5,045 nt of DNA, from contig CAKRNW010000129.1 of the NCBI GenBank assembly GCA_934371505.1, positions 1 to 5,045 on the forward strand. The letters are read 5' to 3'. A program made the position numbers and the translations under genes. Under the pieces are notes generated by a model. The model made no database searches, was not told the DNA's origin, and saw nothing but the letters and a program-made list of their open reading frames with translations. Of the stretch, positions 1 through 5,045 are shown in pieces (position 1 is the first letter of the stretch; every line of letters starts with the position of its first letter). The DNA is from an uncultured Lachnospiraceae bacterium (GTDB lineage Bacteria; Bacillota; Clostridia; Lachnospirales; Lachnospiraceae).

Positions 1-8
1 AAAATTCA

Positions 9-674
9 CTATTTCTTATCCCGCGCCGGTACAGGAAACTCATTTTTCACATAGGTTTCCCACACATTTATCCGGTCACTCTCGTCGATTTGGCGGATTA
101 CCTTTGCCGGAACGCCAGCCACAATGCTGTTTGGCGGAACATCTCTGTTTACCACAGCTCCCGCCGCCACGATACTGTTTTTGCCTATGGTCACTCCCCC
201 ACAAATCGTTGCGCCGGAGCATATCCAGCATCCCTCATTTATGGTAATGGGTGAGGCGTATTCCAGGTCGTAATTTCCATCGGGGTAATCTGCAGGCAGA
301 CGTTCCTCCGCAAGGAAGGGATGATTGGGCGTTGCAATCGTTACATTGGCACCAATCCAGACGCCATCTCCCAAAGTAATGGGCGCCACATCCAAAAACG
401 TGCAGTTATAATTCACAAAACACCCTTTCCCCACATGGATATTTACTCCATATTCGCAGTAAAACGGGGCAAAAACGCCAAGATAATTTCCCTTTGCCGA
501 TGGAATCAGTTTTTCCAACGCACGCTGCTTTGCCTTTGTCCGTCTCACGGGTATCTTATTAAAGCGGTCACAGCGGTACATTCCGTCATTATGCTGTTTT
601 TCAATATCTTTGCTTGAAGAATTATAGAGTTTACCGGCAATCATCCGATCCCAATCGCTTATATTCTTATACAT
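9..674 (-). CDS. Sugar O-acetyltransferase, maltose/galactoside acetyltransferase family
   Basis: This 221-residue protein should transfer an acetyl group from acetyl-CoA to a hydroxyl of a sugar in the cytoplasm; enzymes of this family act as trimers. Residues about 5-58 match the N-terminal maltose-acetyltransferase helical cap (MYKNISDWDRMIAGKLY at the start). Residues about 75-192 form a left-handed beta-helix of hexapeptide repeats, for example ITLGDGVWIGANVTIA, then VTIGKNSIVAAGAVV. The TPNHPF segment places His118 where the catalytic histidine of the family sits, and the C-terminal NSIVAGVPAKVIR is typical. The length is a little above the usual 185-205 residues because of a short polar C-terminal tail. 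An in-frame extension to 743 exists, but the ATG at 674 is preferred because GGAGG lies 6 nt upstream and the Mac domain begins there. The gene is divergent from an AraC-type regulator that may control it. The natural acceptor sugar cannot be told from sequence. Family assignment is firm. Confidence 0.93.
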   Translation of the reverse strand: MYKNISDWDRMIAGKLYNSSSKDIEKQHNDGMYRCDRFNKIPVRRTKAKQRALEKLIPSAKGNYLGVFAPFYCEYGVNIHVGKGCFVNYNCTFLDVAPITLGDGVWIGANVTIATPNHPFLAEERLPADYPDGNYDLEYASPITINEGCWICSGATICGGVTIGKNSIVAAGAVVNRDVPPNSIVAGVPAKVIRQIDESDRINVWETYVKNEFPVPARDKK

Positions 675-680
675 TTGATT

Positions 681-685
681 CCTCC
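681..685 (-). promoter_or_regulatory. Ribosome binding site of the acetyltransferase
   Basis: Read on the minus strand this is GGAGG, followed by AATCAA and then ATG at 674, a 6-nt spacing. It fixes the start of the acetyltransferase and argues against the upstream in-frame start at 743. It also lies just beside the -35 box of the plus-strand promoter candidate. Confidence 0.85.
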
Positions 686-687
686 AG

Positions 688-716
688 TTGACACAATTCG
701 TTCTATACAATATAAC
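688..716 (+). promoter_or_regulatory. Promoter candidate for the AraC-family regulator
   Basis: A perfect -35 hexamer TTGACA (688-693) is separated by 17 bp from TATAAC (711-716), a five-of-six match to the -10 consensus. Transcription would begin near 723 and leave a leader of about 68 nt before the regulator's ATG at 791. The start is inferred from spacing only. The -10 hexamer overlaps that of the opposing promoter. Confidence 0.7.
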
Positions 717-743
717 TATATCGTGTGAGAAAAGGTACTTCAA
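715..743 (-). promoter_or_regulatory. Promoter candidate for the acetyltransferase
   Basis: Read on the minus strand there is TTGAAG (738-743), 17 bp, then TATAGT (715-720). Both are four- or five-of-six matches to the sigma-A consensus. Transcription would start near 708, giving a leader of about 34 nt that contains the GGAGG site. The -10 shares positions 715-716 with the plus-strand -10, so the two promoters probably cannot be occupied together. Confidence 0.55.
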
Positions 744-778
744 CCATTATTCTACACTTTTTTATAACAATCCTGCGC

Positions 779-783
779 GAGGA
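779..783 (+). promoter_or_regulatory. Ribosome binding site of the AraC-family regulator
   Basis: GAGGA lies 7 nt before the ATG at 791. This decides the start in favour of 791 over an in-frame GTG at 725, which has no comparable site and lies almost at the predicted transcription start. Confidence 0.75.
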
Positions 784-790
784 AATCAAT

Positions 791-1675
791 ATGCTGTCTG
801 TTGACTTAAAAGACGACCGTTCTGAAATTGTACATTATGATTTTGAAGATTATCCAATTTATATCCGAAAAGCCCTGCTTTCGTCCTACAATAACTTTGA
901 GGCTCCGTCCCATTGGCATGATGACATTGAATTTATTGCCGTTTTGCAGGGAGAAATGAATTATAACATCAACGGCGAAATCATTACCATCCGGCAGGAC
1001 GAAGGGGTTTTTATCAATTCACGGCAGCTCCACTACGGCTTTTCCAAAACAAAAACCGAGTGTGATTTTATTTGTATCCTCCTTCACCCTCTCATGCTTT
1101 GTGTGTCCCAGGCGCTTGAGCAGAAATATGCCGTGCCTTTACTGCAAAATGAAAATCTCCCCTACACCAAACTGTCAACCGACATTCCATGGCAAGAGGA
1201 ACTGCTCGCCTGTATCCGCAGTATGTATCACGCAAAGGATGACAAAGCGGCTCCTCTGACCATTTCCTCTTTGTTCCTGAAAATATGGTCTATCCTTTTT
1301 GAAAATTCCAATACCTCTGTGTCAGCCAAAAGCCGGAACAACGATTTCACCACGCTGAAAAATATGATAGGATACATTCAAAAATTTTACCGGGAAAAAG
1401 TAACGCTGGATGACATTGCGGCGGCTGGCGCGGTGGGGCAGAGTAAGTGCTGCAAATTGTTTGACAAATATATCGGCGTAACTCCGAACACCTACTTAAT
1501 TCAGTACCGCCTGCATCAAAGCACTTGGTATCTGAAAAACACGGATATGACCATAACAGAAATTGCACAGACAGTGGGCTTTTCCGGGAGTAGTTATTAC
1601 GCGGAGGCTTTTCGCAAATGGCACAAGCATAGCCCCTCGGAATATCGAAAAAACAGCCGCCATTACTCACGATAA
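791..1675 (+). CDS. AraC-family transcriptional regulator with N-terminal cupin
   Basis: This 294-residue protein is a probable DNA-binding regulator of sugar-related genes, and its length is usual for the family. Residues about 35-85 form an AraC-type cupin sensor, with SHWHDDIEFIAVLQGEM and a following beta-rich stretch ending HYGF; the His-x-His pair at 41-43 is typical of this arm. Residues about 188-290 hold the paired helix-turn-helix domain. The first helix-turn-helix is around VTLDDIAAAGAVGQSKCCKLF (204-224). The second is around MTITEIAQTVGFSGSSYYAEAF (253-274), followed by the conserved end KWHKHSPSEYR. The ligand is unknown. Its divergent placement against the acetyltransferase, with shared promoter DNA, suggests that it regulates that gene and perhaps itself; this is inference. 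The last codons and the stop codon lie inside a terminator hairpin shared with the convergent gene downstream. Confidence 0.94.
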   Translation: MLSVDLKDDRSEIVHYDFEDYPIYIRKALLSSYNNFEAPSHWHDDIEFIAVLQGEMNYNINGEIITIRQDEGVFINSRQLHYGFSKTKTECDFICILLHPLMLCVSQALEQKYAVPLLQNENLPYTKLSTDIPWQEELLACIRSMYHAKDDKAAPLTISSLFLKIWSILFENSNTSVSAKSRNNDFTTLKNMIGYIQKFYREKVTLDDIAAAGAVGQSKCCKLFDKYIGVTPNTYLIQYRLHQSTWYLKNTDMTITEIAQTVGFSGSSYYAEAFRKWHKHSPSEYRKNSRHYSR

Positions 1676-1700
1676 TGACGGCTGTGCCAATTTTACTTTT
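1648..1700. terminator. Bidirectional intrinsic terminator between convergent genes
   Basis: ACAGCCG (1653-1659) pairs with CGGCTGT (1679-1685), and CATTA (1661-1665) pairs with TAATG (1673-1677), with a C-A mismatch between them and a 7-nt loop. On the minus strand the hairpin is followed directly by a run of six T (the A run at 1648-1653), a strong terminator for the zinc-ribbon gene. On the plus strand it is followed by GCCAA and then TTTTACTTTT (1691-1700), a weaker but plausible terminator for the regulator. Both genes' stop codons fall within this element. Confidence 0.82.
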
Positions 1701-2145
1701 CCAACGCCTCCCTGCAAAAATAACAGCAGTATCTGTCTCTGGAATTCAGAGGAAGCAGATTCTCCGCACCACAGTACCCGCAGATTACACATCTGCAGTT
1801 TGCAGGAACCGGGTCACCCAGTAAAAGCTGTCTGCCGGGAGTCCGCCCGTCGGAGCGCTGTCGCATTTTCCGTGCAGTTTCCGCCTCCTCCTTACGGTGC
1901 TCCTCTTCATCCTGCTTTGCCTTCTCGTGGAGATATCCCATAGTGCTGTGCTTGGGCGGTTCACTCTGGGCAGGCGCAGGTTTTTTCGCCTGGGAAGTAT
2001 TGCCTGCCGTGCTACGGGACGGATAGGATGTTGCCGCCGGCGTATTGGGTTTCACCTCATTGTCCTTGGATTTTTTCCTAACCCCACGGATAATCACGAA
2101 AAAGAATATGTAAAAAATAAAAAGACTTAATAAACCGCTTGACAT
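1693..2145 (-). CDS. Membrane-anchored protein with C-terminal zinc-ribbon-like motif, function unknown
   Basis: I do not recognise this 150-residue protein. Residues about 4-20 (LLSLFIFYIFFFVII) form one strongly hydrophobic segment followed by basic RGVRKKSK, which predicts an N-out, C-in anchor rather than a cleaved signal peptide. Residues 30-66 are a Pro/Ser/Thr-rich, low-complexity linker. Residues about 70-98 are highly charged (KAKQDEEEHRKEEAETARKM) and probably helical. The C-terminus has seven cysteines (117, 119, 122, 125, 140, 141, 144), best read as a C-x2-C (122/125), 15 residues, C-x2-C (141/144) zinc ribbon. The start is supported by GAGGG about 6 nt upstream of ATG at 2145, and a strong terminator follows the stop. 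It is a single-gene unit, convergent with the AraC regulator and divergent from the chemoreceptor. It could be a scaffold or nucleic-acid- or protein-binding factor at the membrane, but no function is assigned. Confidence 0.8.
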   Translation of the reverse strand: MSSGLLSLFIFYIFFFVIIRGVRKKSKDNEVKPNTPAATSYPSRSTAGNTSQAKKPAPAQSEPPKHSTMGYLHEKAKQDEEEHRKEEAETARKMRQRSDGRTPGRQLLLGDPVPANCRCVICGYCGAENLLPLNSRDRYCCYFCREALEK

Positions 2146-2172
2146 ATCAATCCCTCTCTGTCTGTAAAAATA

Positions 2173-2210
2173 AGTATATTTAGCATATCATCAAACAATG
2201 GGACTTGCAA
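2173..2210 (-). promoter_or_regulatory. Weak promoter candidate for the zinc-ribbon gene
   Basis: On the minus strand TTGCAA (2205-2210) is followed after 17 bp by TATGCT (2182-2187), each a four-of-six match. A better -10 alone, TATACT (2173-2178), lies a little further on but has no good -35 at the correct distance. One of these probably drives the gene starting at 2145; which one is unclear. Confidence 0.35.
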
Positions 2211-2360
2211 ATGATTTCCAATTCTATGTAGAGTATTTAAATAAGCGGATTTACTGCGAATTATTTTTACCTTTCAGAACTGGTATGTATGGGATTAAAA
2301 ATCGGCAGAAAGATTTATAATTTATTGCTTTGTTATCATAATTTATAACTATGACAGTGC

Positions 2361-2384
2361 AAATATTACAAATTTGCAATATTT
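2361..2384. repeat. Imperfect palindrome over the chemoreceptor -35 box (operator candidate)
   Basis: The left half AAATATT (2361-2367) and right half AATATTT (2378-2384) flank the perfect 8-bp palindrome CAAATTTG (2369-2376). Only the pair 2368/2377 breaks symmetry across 24 bp. It covers the -35 hexamer TTGCAA at 2374-2379, a position typical of repressor operators. The high AT content makes some symmetry likely by chance. Confidence 0.5.
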
Positions 2385-2402
2385 TTTGAAATGTAGTATA
2401 GT
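2374..2402 (+). promoter_or_regulatory. Sigma-A-type promoter candidate of the chemoreceptor gene
   Basis: TTGCAA (2374-2379) and TATAGT (2397-2402) are separated by 17 bp. The predicted transcript starts near 2409, with a leader of about 33 nt containing the AGAAGGGA ribosome binding site (2426-2433). AT-rich DNA upstream could act as an UP element. I see no sigma-D (flagellar) type promoter, though such promoters are common for chemotaxis genes. Confidence 0.6.
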
Positions 2403-2441
2403 AAATAAAATAGAATTTATTATAAAGAAGGGAAACAAAAT

Positions 2442-4139
2442 ATGAAAAAGGGACAAACTTCTACCAAACTACTGTCGAAAAGCCAGTCAGAAATGCTGCG
2501 CAGGAATTCAAAGGTTACCTTTCGTATTCTGATTACCAGCATTGTTTTCCTGGTCATTTTCGCAGCATCCAACATTTATCTGAGCAGGGTCAACACCCGG
2601 CAGCTGGAAAGCACCATGTATCTGAACCAGTACCGCCTGGGTTCCAAAACCCTGACTGCCTCTGTACAGTCCTATGCCACCACTGGTAATCAGACCTATT
2701 ACGACAATTATATGACAGAATTAAATGTAGACAAAAACAGAGACATTGCCTGGGAAGGATTAAAGGGCGATAAGCTGAATGACAGTGAGTGGGCACAGCT
2801 TGAACATATCGCTGATTTGTCCCAGGGACTGGTTCCTCTGGAAGTGCAGGCCATGGAACTGGCAGCTGCCGGTGACACTGCAGGTGCTATTGCCCTGGTT
2901 TTTGGCGATGAATATGCGGCGACCGTTGCAGAAATCAACACTGTCACCGATACCTGTATCCAGGATGTCCAGAACCGGATGTCCCGGAATCAGACGATCC
3001 TTAATATGATTATGATGATTTCCATGGGCATCTTTATCCTCTGTTTCCTTATCAATTCCAGAAAAATCATTACCACACTGGCTTTTGCCAAAAAGGAACT
3101 GCTCCTTCCTGTTGTAAAGGTTTCTGACCAGATTCAGGAGCTGGCGCATGGTCATTTTGAAGACCATCTGGATTTACCGGAGGACGACAGCGAGGTTGGC
3201 ACCATGGTGCGCGCCATCCACTTCATGAATGATAATTTTACCAAAATGGTTACGGAAATTTCCCGGATACTGGGAGAAATGGGTGAGGGCAACTACCAGG
3301 TTGCTCCCACCGAAGAATATGTGGGCGATTTTATCCAGATTAAGGAATCCATGGAAAAAATCATCGCTGACACCAGGAATACTCTTTCCACTATCCGGAA
3401 CACAGCGAACGACATCGGCAGTGGTTCCGAGCAGTTGGCACAGGCGGCAACGGATTTGGCAGAGGGCTGCACCAGACAGGCTGGGCAGATTTCCGATTCC
3501 TCCCAGATGATTAATAACATGACCAAGAGCATTGAGGAAAAAGCGGAAACTGCCAAGCAGACAGCCGAGATTTCCAAAGAGGCGGCTCACACGGTAGAGG
3601 AAGGAAACCAGAAGATGCAGGAACTAAAAGCCGCTATCAGCGATATCAGCAAATGTTCCGAGGAAATCCGTTCCATTATCCAGGTCATCGAAGATATTGC
3701 CTCTCAGACCAACCTTCTTTCTCTGAACGCCTCCATCGAGGCTGCCCGGGCAGGCGAGGCAGGCCGGGGCTTTGCCGTGGTTGCTGAGCAGGTAAAAAAT
3801 CTGGCAGAGCAATCCACCCAGGCAGCGGGAGAAACCACAAAGCTCATCGAAACCACGATTACTGCGGTGGAAAAAGGCATCGCCATCGCTGAGGACACTG
3901 AGTCCAATATGGAACAGGTTATGGTGAACACCCAGAGCGCAGCCACCCGCATGATTGAGATGGCACAGACACTCCAGACTGAGGCTGTGAATATGAAACA
4001 GATTGACGAGAGGATTTCCCAAATGACTGAAATCGTAGACTCTAACTCTGCCTCCTCGGAGGAAACCGCCGCAGTCAGCGAGGAACAGTCCTCTCTGGTT
4101 CAGACTATGGTACATATGATGGATCAGTTTACCATTTAA
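2442..4139 (+). CDS. Methyl-accepting chemotaxis protein with tandem HAMP-type modules
   Basis: This 565-residue transmembrane chemoreceptor should signal to a CheA/CheW array. TM1 is about residues 25-47 and TM2 about 186-205, each flanked by basic residues. The intervening 138 residues are predicted to be an extracellular all-helical sensor, probably four-helix-bundle-like, but I see no motif that reveals the ligand. A HAMP domain follows at about 206-262, with Pro223 and SEVGTM near 250. A second HAMP-like repeat lies at about 270-315 (ILGEMGEGNYQV, then GDFIQIKESMEKI). The signalling domain has the conserved hairpin tip IASQTNLLSLNASIEAARAG and GRGFAVVAEQVKNLAEQS (about 419-458). About 126 residues follow the tip, roughly 18 heptads. 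No C-terminal NWETF-like CheR-binding tail is present. The start is supported by AGAAGGGA upstream. No other chemotaxis or flagellar gene is in the window. Family is certain; ligand unknown. Confidence 0.97.
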   Translation: MKKGQTSTKLLSKSQSEMLRRNSKVTFRILITSIVFLVIFAASNIYLSRVNTRQLESTMYLNQYRLGSKTLTASVQSYATTGNQTYYDNYMTELNVDKNRDIAWEGLKGDKLNDSEWAQLEHIADLSQGLVPLEVQAMELAAAGDTAGAIALVFGDEYAATVAEINTVTDTCIQDVQNRMSRNQTILNMIMMISMGIFILCFLINSRKIITTLAFAKKELLLPVVKVSDQIQELAHGHFEDHLDLPEDDSEVGTMVRAIHFMNDNFTKMVTEISRILGEMGEGNYQVAPTEEYVGDFIQIKESMEKIIADTRNTLSTIRNTANDIGSGSEQLAQAATDLAEGCTRQAGQISDSSQMINNMTKSIEEKAETAKQTAEISKEAAHTVEEGNQKMQELKAAISDISKCSEEIRSIIQVIEDIASQTNLLSLNASIEAARAGEAGRGFAVVAEQVKNLAEQSTQAAGETTKLIETTITAVEKGIAIAEDTESNMEQVMVNTQSAATRMIEMAQTLQTEAVNMKQIDERISQMTEIVDSNSASSEETAAVSEEQSSLVQTMVHMMDQFTI

Positions 4140-4163
4140 CGTTACAAAAGAATCTGCTATACG

Positions 4164-4191
4164 ATAAATGTCTTCGGATAAATGCTTTCCA
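4164..4191 (+). repeat. Tandem 14-bp imperfect direct repeat forming the hairpin left arm
   Basis: Two adjacent 14-bp units begin ATAAATG at 4164 and 4178 and match at 10 of 14 positions. The second copy can pair with 4199-4210 as ATAAATG plus TTTC against GAAG plus CATTTAT with one mismatch and a 9-nt loop. It therefore competes with the first copy for the same partner. Confidence 0.6.
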
Positions 4192-4213
4192 CTGGTCTGA
4201 AGACATTTATTTG
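4164..4213 (+). terminator. Terminator-like hairpin after the chemoreceptor gene
   Basis: ATAAATGTCTTC (4164-4175) pairs perfectly with GAAGACATTTAT (4199-4210), 12 bp around a 23-nt loop. The start lies 24 nt after the chemoreceptor stop codon. The T run after the stem is weak (TT then GATC), so termination may be incomplete. Part of the left arm recurs at 4178-4189 and can form an alternative stem with the same right arm. Confidence 0.5.
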
Positions 4214-4222
4214 ATCATATAG

Positions 4223-4236
4223 TTAGTTATTACTAA
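4223..4236. promoter_or_regulatory. Small dyad ahead of the metal transporter gene (operator candidate)
   Basis: TTAGTTATTACTAA is a 5-bp perfect inverted repeat (TTAGT/ACTAA) around TATT. It lies directly after a possible -10 hexamer TATAGT (4218-4223), which lacks a convincing -35, and 5 bp before the ribosome binding site of the transporter. The outer TTAG/CTAA halves recall DtxR-family metal-regulator boxes. The match is short and could be chance. Confidence 0.3.
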
Positions 4237-4241
4237 TTTGT

Positions 4242-4247
4242 GGAGGG
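4242..4247 (+). promoter_or_regulatory. Ribosome binding site of the ZIP transporter
   Basis: GGAGGG lies 10 nt before the ATG at 4258. An in-frame GTG at 4240 overlaps this site and is rejected as the start, because the mature ZIP sequence begins at the ATG. Confidence 0.8.
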
Positions 4248-4257
4248 AGAAAATCTT

Positions 4258-5034
4258 ATGCAAGTATTTTATGGTATTTTAATCCCCTTTCTGGGCACCT
4301 CACTGGGAGCAGCATGTGTGTTTTTTATGAAAAACTCCCTGAGTGACCGGGTGCAGCGTTCCCTCACCGGCTTTGCCGCAGGGGTAATGGTGGCGGCATC
4401 TGTGTGGAGTCTGCTGATTCCGGCGATTGAACAGTCCGCATCCATGGGAAAATGGGAATTTGTCCCTGCGGCAGCAGGATTCTGGATTGGCATGCTATTC
4501 CTGCTGCTTTTGGATCACATCATTCCCCATTTACATCAGAACAGTGAGAAATCCGAAGGACCAAAAAGCCAGCTACGGCGAACCACCATGATGGTTTTGG
4601 CTGTAACACTTCACAATATCCCGGAGGGCATGGCTGTGGGCGTAGTCTACGCCGGTTTTCTGGCAAATAACACCCTGATTACCGCGGCGGGGGCTTTGGC
4701 TCTTTCTCTGGGAATCGCCATTCAGAACTTCCCGGAGGGCGCGATTATTTCCCTTCCGTTAAAAGCTGAGGGGATGAAAAAGTCGAAAGCCTTCGCAGGC
4801 GGTGTCCTTTCCGGCATCGTGGAGCCTATCGGCGCGTTTCTCACCATCCTCGCCTCCTCCTTCATCGTGCCTGCCCTGCCATATCTGTTAAGCTTTGCCG
4901 CAGGCGCCATGCTTTATGTAGTGGTGGAGGAACTGATTCCCGAAATGTCCCAGGGGGAACATTCCAACATCGGAACCGTGTTCTTCGCCGTAGGATTCAG
5001 CGTGATGATGATTCTGGATGTGGCGCTAGGATAA
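4258..5034 (+). CDS. ZIP-family divalent metal transporter, GufA/ZupT type
   Basis: This 258-residue inner-membrane protein should import divalent metal ions such as zinc, and possibly iron or manganese, into the cytoplasm. Eight hydrophobic segments can be seen at about 3-24, 36-56, 68-89, 110-132, 138-165, 176-203, 205-228 and 237-257, the full ZIP complement. TM4 carries HNIPEGMAVG (His119, Asn120, Glu123) and TM5 carries QNFPEG (Asn157, Glu160), the paired metal-site motifs of the GufA/ZupT branch. TM6 has SGIVEPIGA (Glu189) and TM7 ends VVEELIPE. The loop after TM3 has a modest His cluster (His87, 91, 93), shorter than in many eukaryotic ZIPs. The gene lies 118 bp after the chemoreceptor in the same direction, separated by a terminator-like hairpin, and may have its own promoter. 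Metal-responsive control is plausible but unproven. Substrate choice cannot be read from sequence. Confidence 0.95.
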   Translation: MQVFYGILIPFLGTSLGAACVFFMKNSLSDRVQRSLTGFAAGVMVAASVWSLLIPAIEQSASMGKWEFVPAAAGFWIGMLFLLLLDHIIPHLHQNSEKSEGPKSQLRRTTMMVLAVTLHNIPEGMAVGVVYAGFLANNTLITAAGALALSLGIAIQNFPEGAIISLPLKAEGMKKSKAFAGGVLSGIVEPIGAFLTILASSFIVPALPYLLSFAAGAMLYVVVEELIPEMSQGEHSNIGTVFFAVGFSVMMILDVALG

Positions 5035-5045
5035 AAGTGAAAACA

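Larger units (their letters stand above)
2146..2441. other. AT-rich divergent intergenic region
   Basis: This gap separates the minus-strand zinc-ribbon gene from the plus-strand chemoreceptor. It holds the ribosome binding sites of both genes, promoter candidates in both directions, and a palindrome over the chemoreceptor -35 box. The stretch 2211-2350 is otherwise AT-rich sequence with short repeats such as ATTTATAA, and I see no RNA gene or riboswitch in it. A 40-codon open frame at 2198-2320 lacks a ribosome binding site and is not called. Confidence 0.7.

Noticed and set aside
675..743. N-terminal extension of the acetyltransferase by 23 residues
   Set aside because: The extension would span the predicted minus-strand -10 and start at the -35, and GGAGG sits at the right distance from the internal ATG at 674.
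725..790. N-terminal extension of the AraC regulator from a GTG at 725
   Set aside because: The GTG would be 2 nt after the predicted transcript start with no ribosome binding site, while the ATG at 791 has a good one and gives a normal family length.
1563..1943. 126-residue plus-strand open frame across the convergent gene ends
   Set aside because: It overlaps the regulator and is antisense to the zinc-ribbon gene, has a low-complexity composition, and crosses the terminator hairpin. It is a shadow frame.
2237..2276. AAATAA/TTATTT inverted repeat in the intergenic gap, considered as a terminator or riboswitch stem
   Set aside because: The stem is only six A-T pairs with a long loop, with no T run after it and no known riboswitch core. 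It is expected by chance in AT-rich DNA.
2198..2320. A 40-codon plus-strand open frame starting with ATG in the intergenic gap before the chemoreceptor
   Set aside because: There is no ribosome binding site before the ATG, the promoter for the next gene lies downstream of it, and the predicted peptide resembles nothing I know. Frames of this length arise by chance.
2146..2441. Sigma-D (flagellar) promoter or c-di-GMP riboswitch ahead of the chemoreceptor
   Set aside because: I searched for a TAAA plus CCGATAT-type pair and for the conserved core of a c-di-GMP aptamer and saw neither.
4211..4239. TTGATC (4211-4216) with TAATTT (4234-4239) as the transporter promoter
   Set aside because: The -10 matches the consensus poorly and the predicted transcript start would fall inside the ribosome binding site.

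Overview
The window looks like chromosomal DNA from a Gram-positive, low-to-moderate GC bacterium of the Firmicutes, most likely a Clostridia/Lachnospiraceae-type organism. This is inferred from the strong GGAGG-type ribosome binding sites, AT-rich intergenic regions with near-consensus sigma-A promoters, and the style of the chemoreceptor and regulator. It holds five complete protein genes and no RNA gene, mobile element or CRISPR array that I can see.

Left part (1-1700): a minus-strand sugar O-acetyltransferase of the maltose/galactoside acetyltransferase family (9-674) is divergently arranged with a plus-strand AraC-family regulator carrying an N-terminal cupin (791-1675). The 116-bp gap holds two oppositely directed promoter candidates whose -10 hexamers overlap, so the two genes probably compete for RNA polymerase. 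The regulator may control both. The regulator converges on a minus-strand gene, and one hairpin covering both stop codons looks like a shared bidirectional terminator.

Middle part (1693-2441): a minus-strand gene encodes an unrecognised 150-residue protein with one N-terminal membrane segment, a Pro-rich linker, a charged helix and a C-terminal four-cysteine zinc-ribbon-like module. The 296-bp AT-rich gap that follows carries promoter candidates in both directions and a 24-bp imperfect palindrome over the -35 box of the next gene.

Right part (2442-5045): a plus-strand methyl-accepting chemotaxis protein (565 residues) with two membrane segments, a helical extracellular sensor, HAMP plus a HAMP-like repeat, and a signalling hairpin. 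It is followed by a 12-bp perfect inverted repeat whose left arm is duplicated, then by a ZIP-family divalent metal transporter of the GufA/ZupT type (4258-5034). The chemoreceptor is an orphan, with no other chemotaxis gene in view.

Nothing here is clearly a new multi-gene system. The points most worth a second look are the membrane-tethered zinc-ribbon protein and the regulatory DNA: the overlapping promoters, the palindrome over the chemoreceptor promoter, and the duplicated-arm hairpin plus small dyad ahead of the metal transporter.
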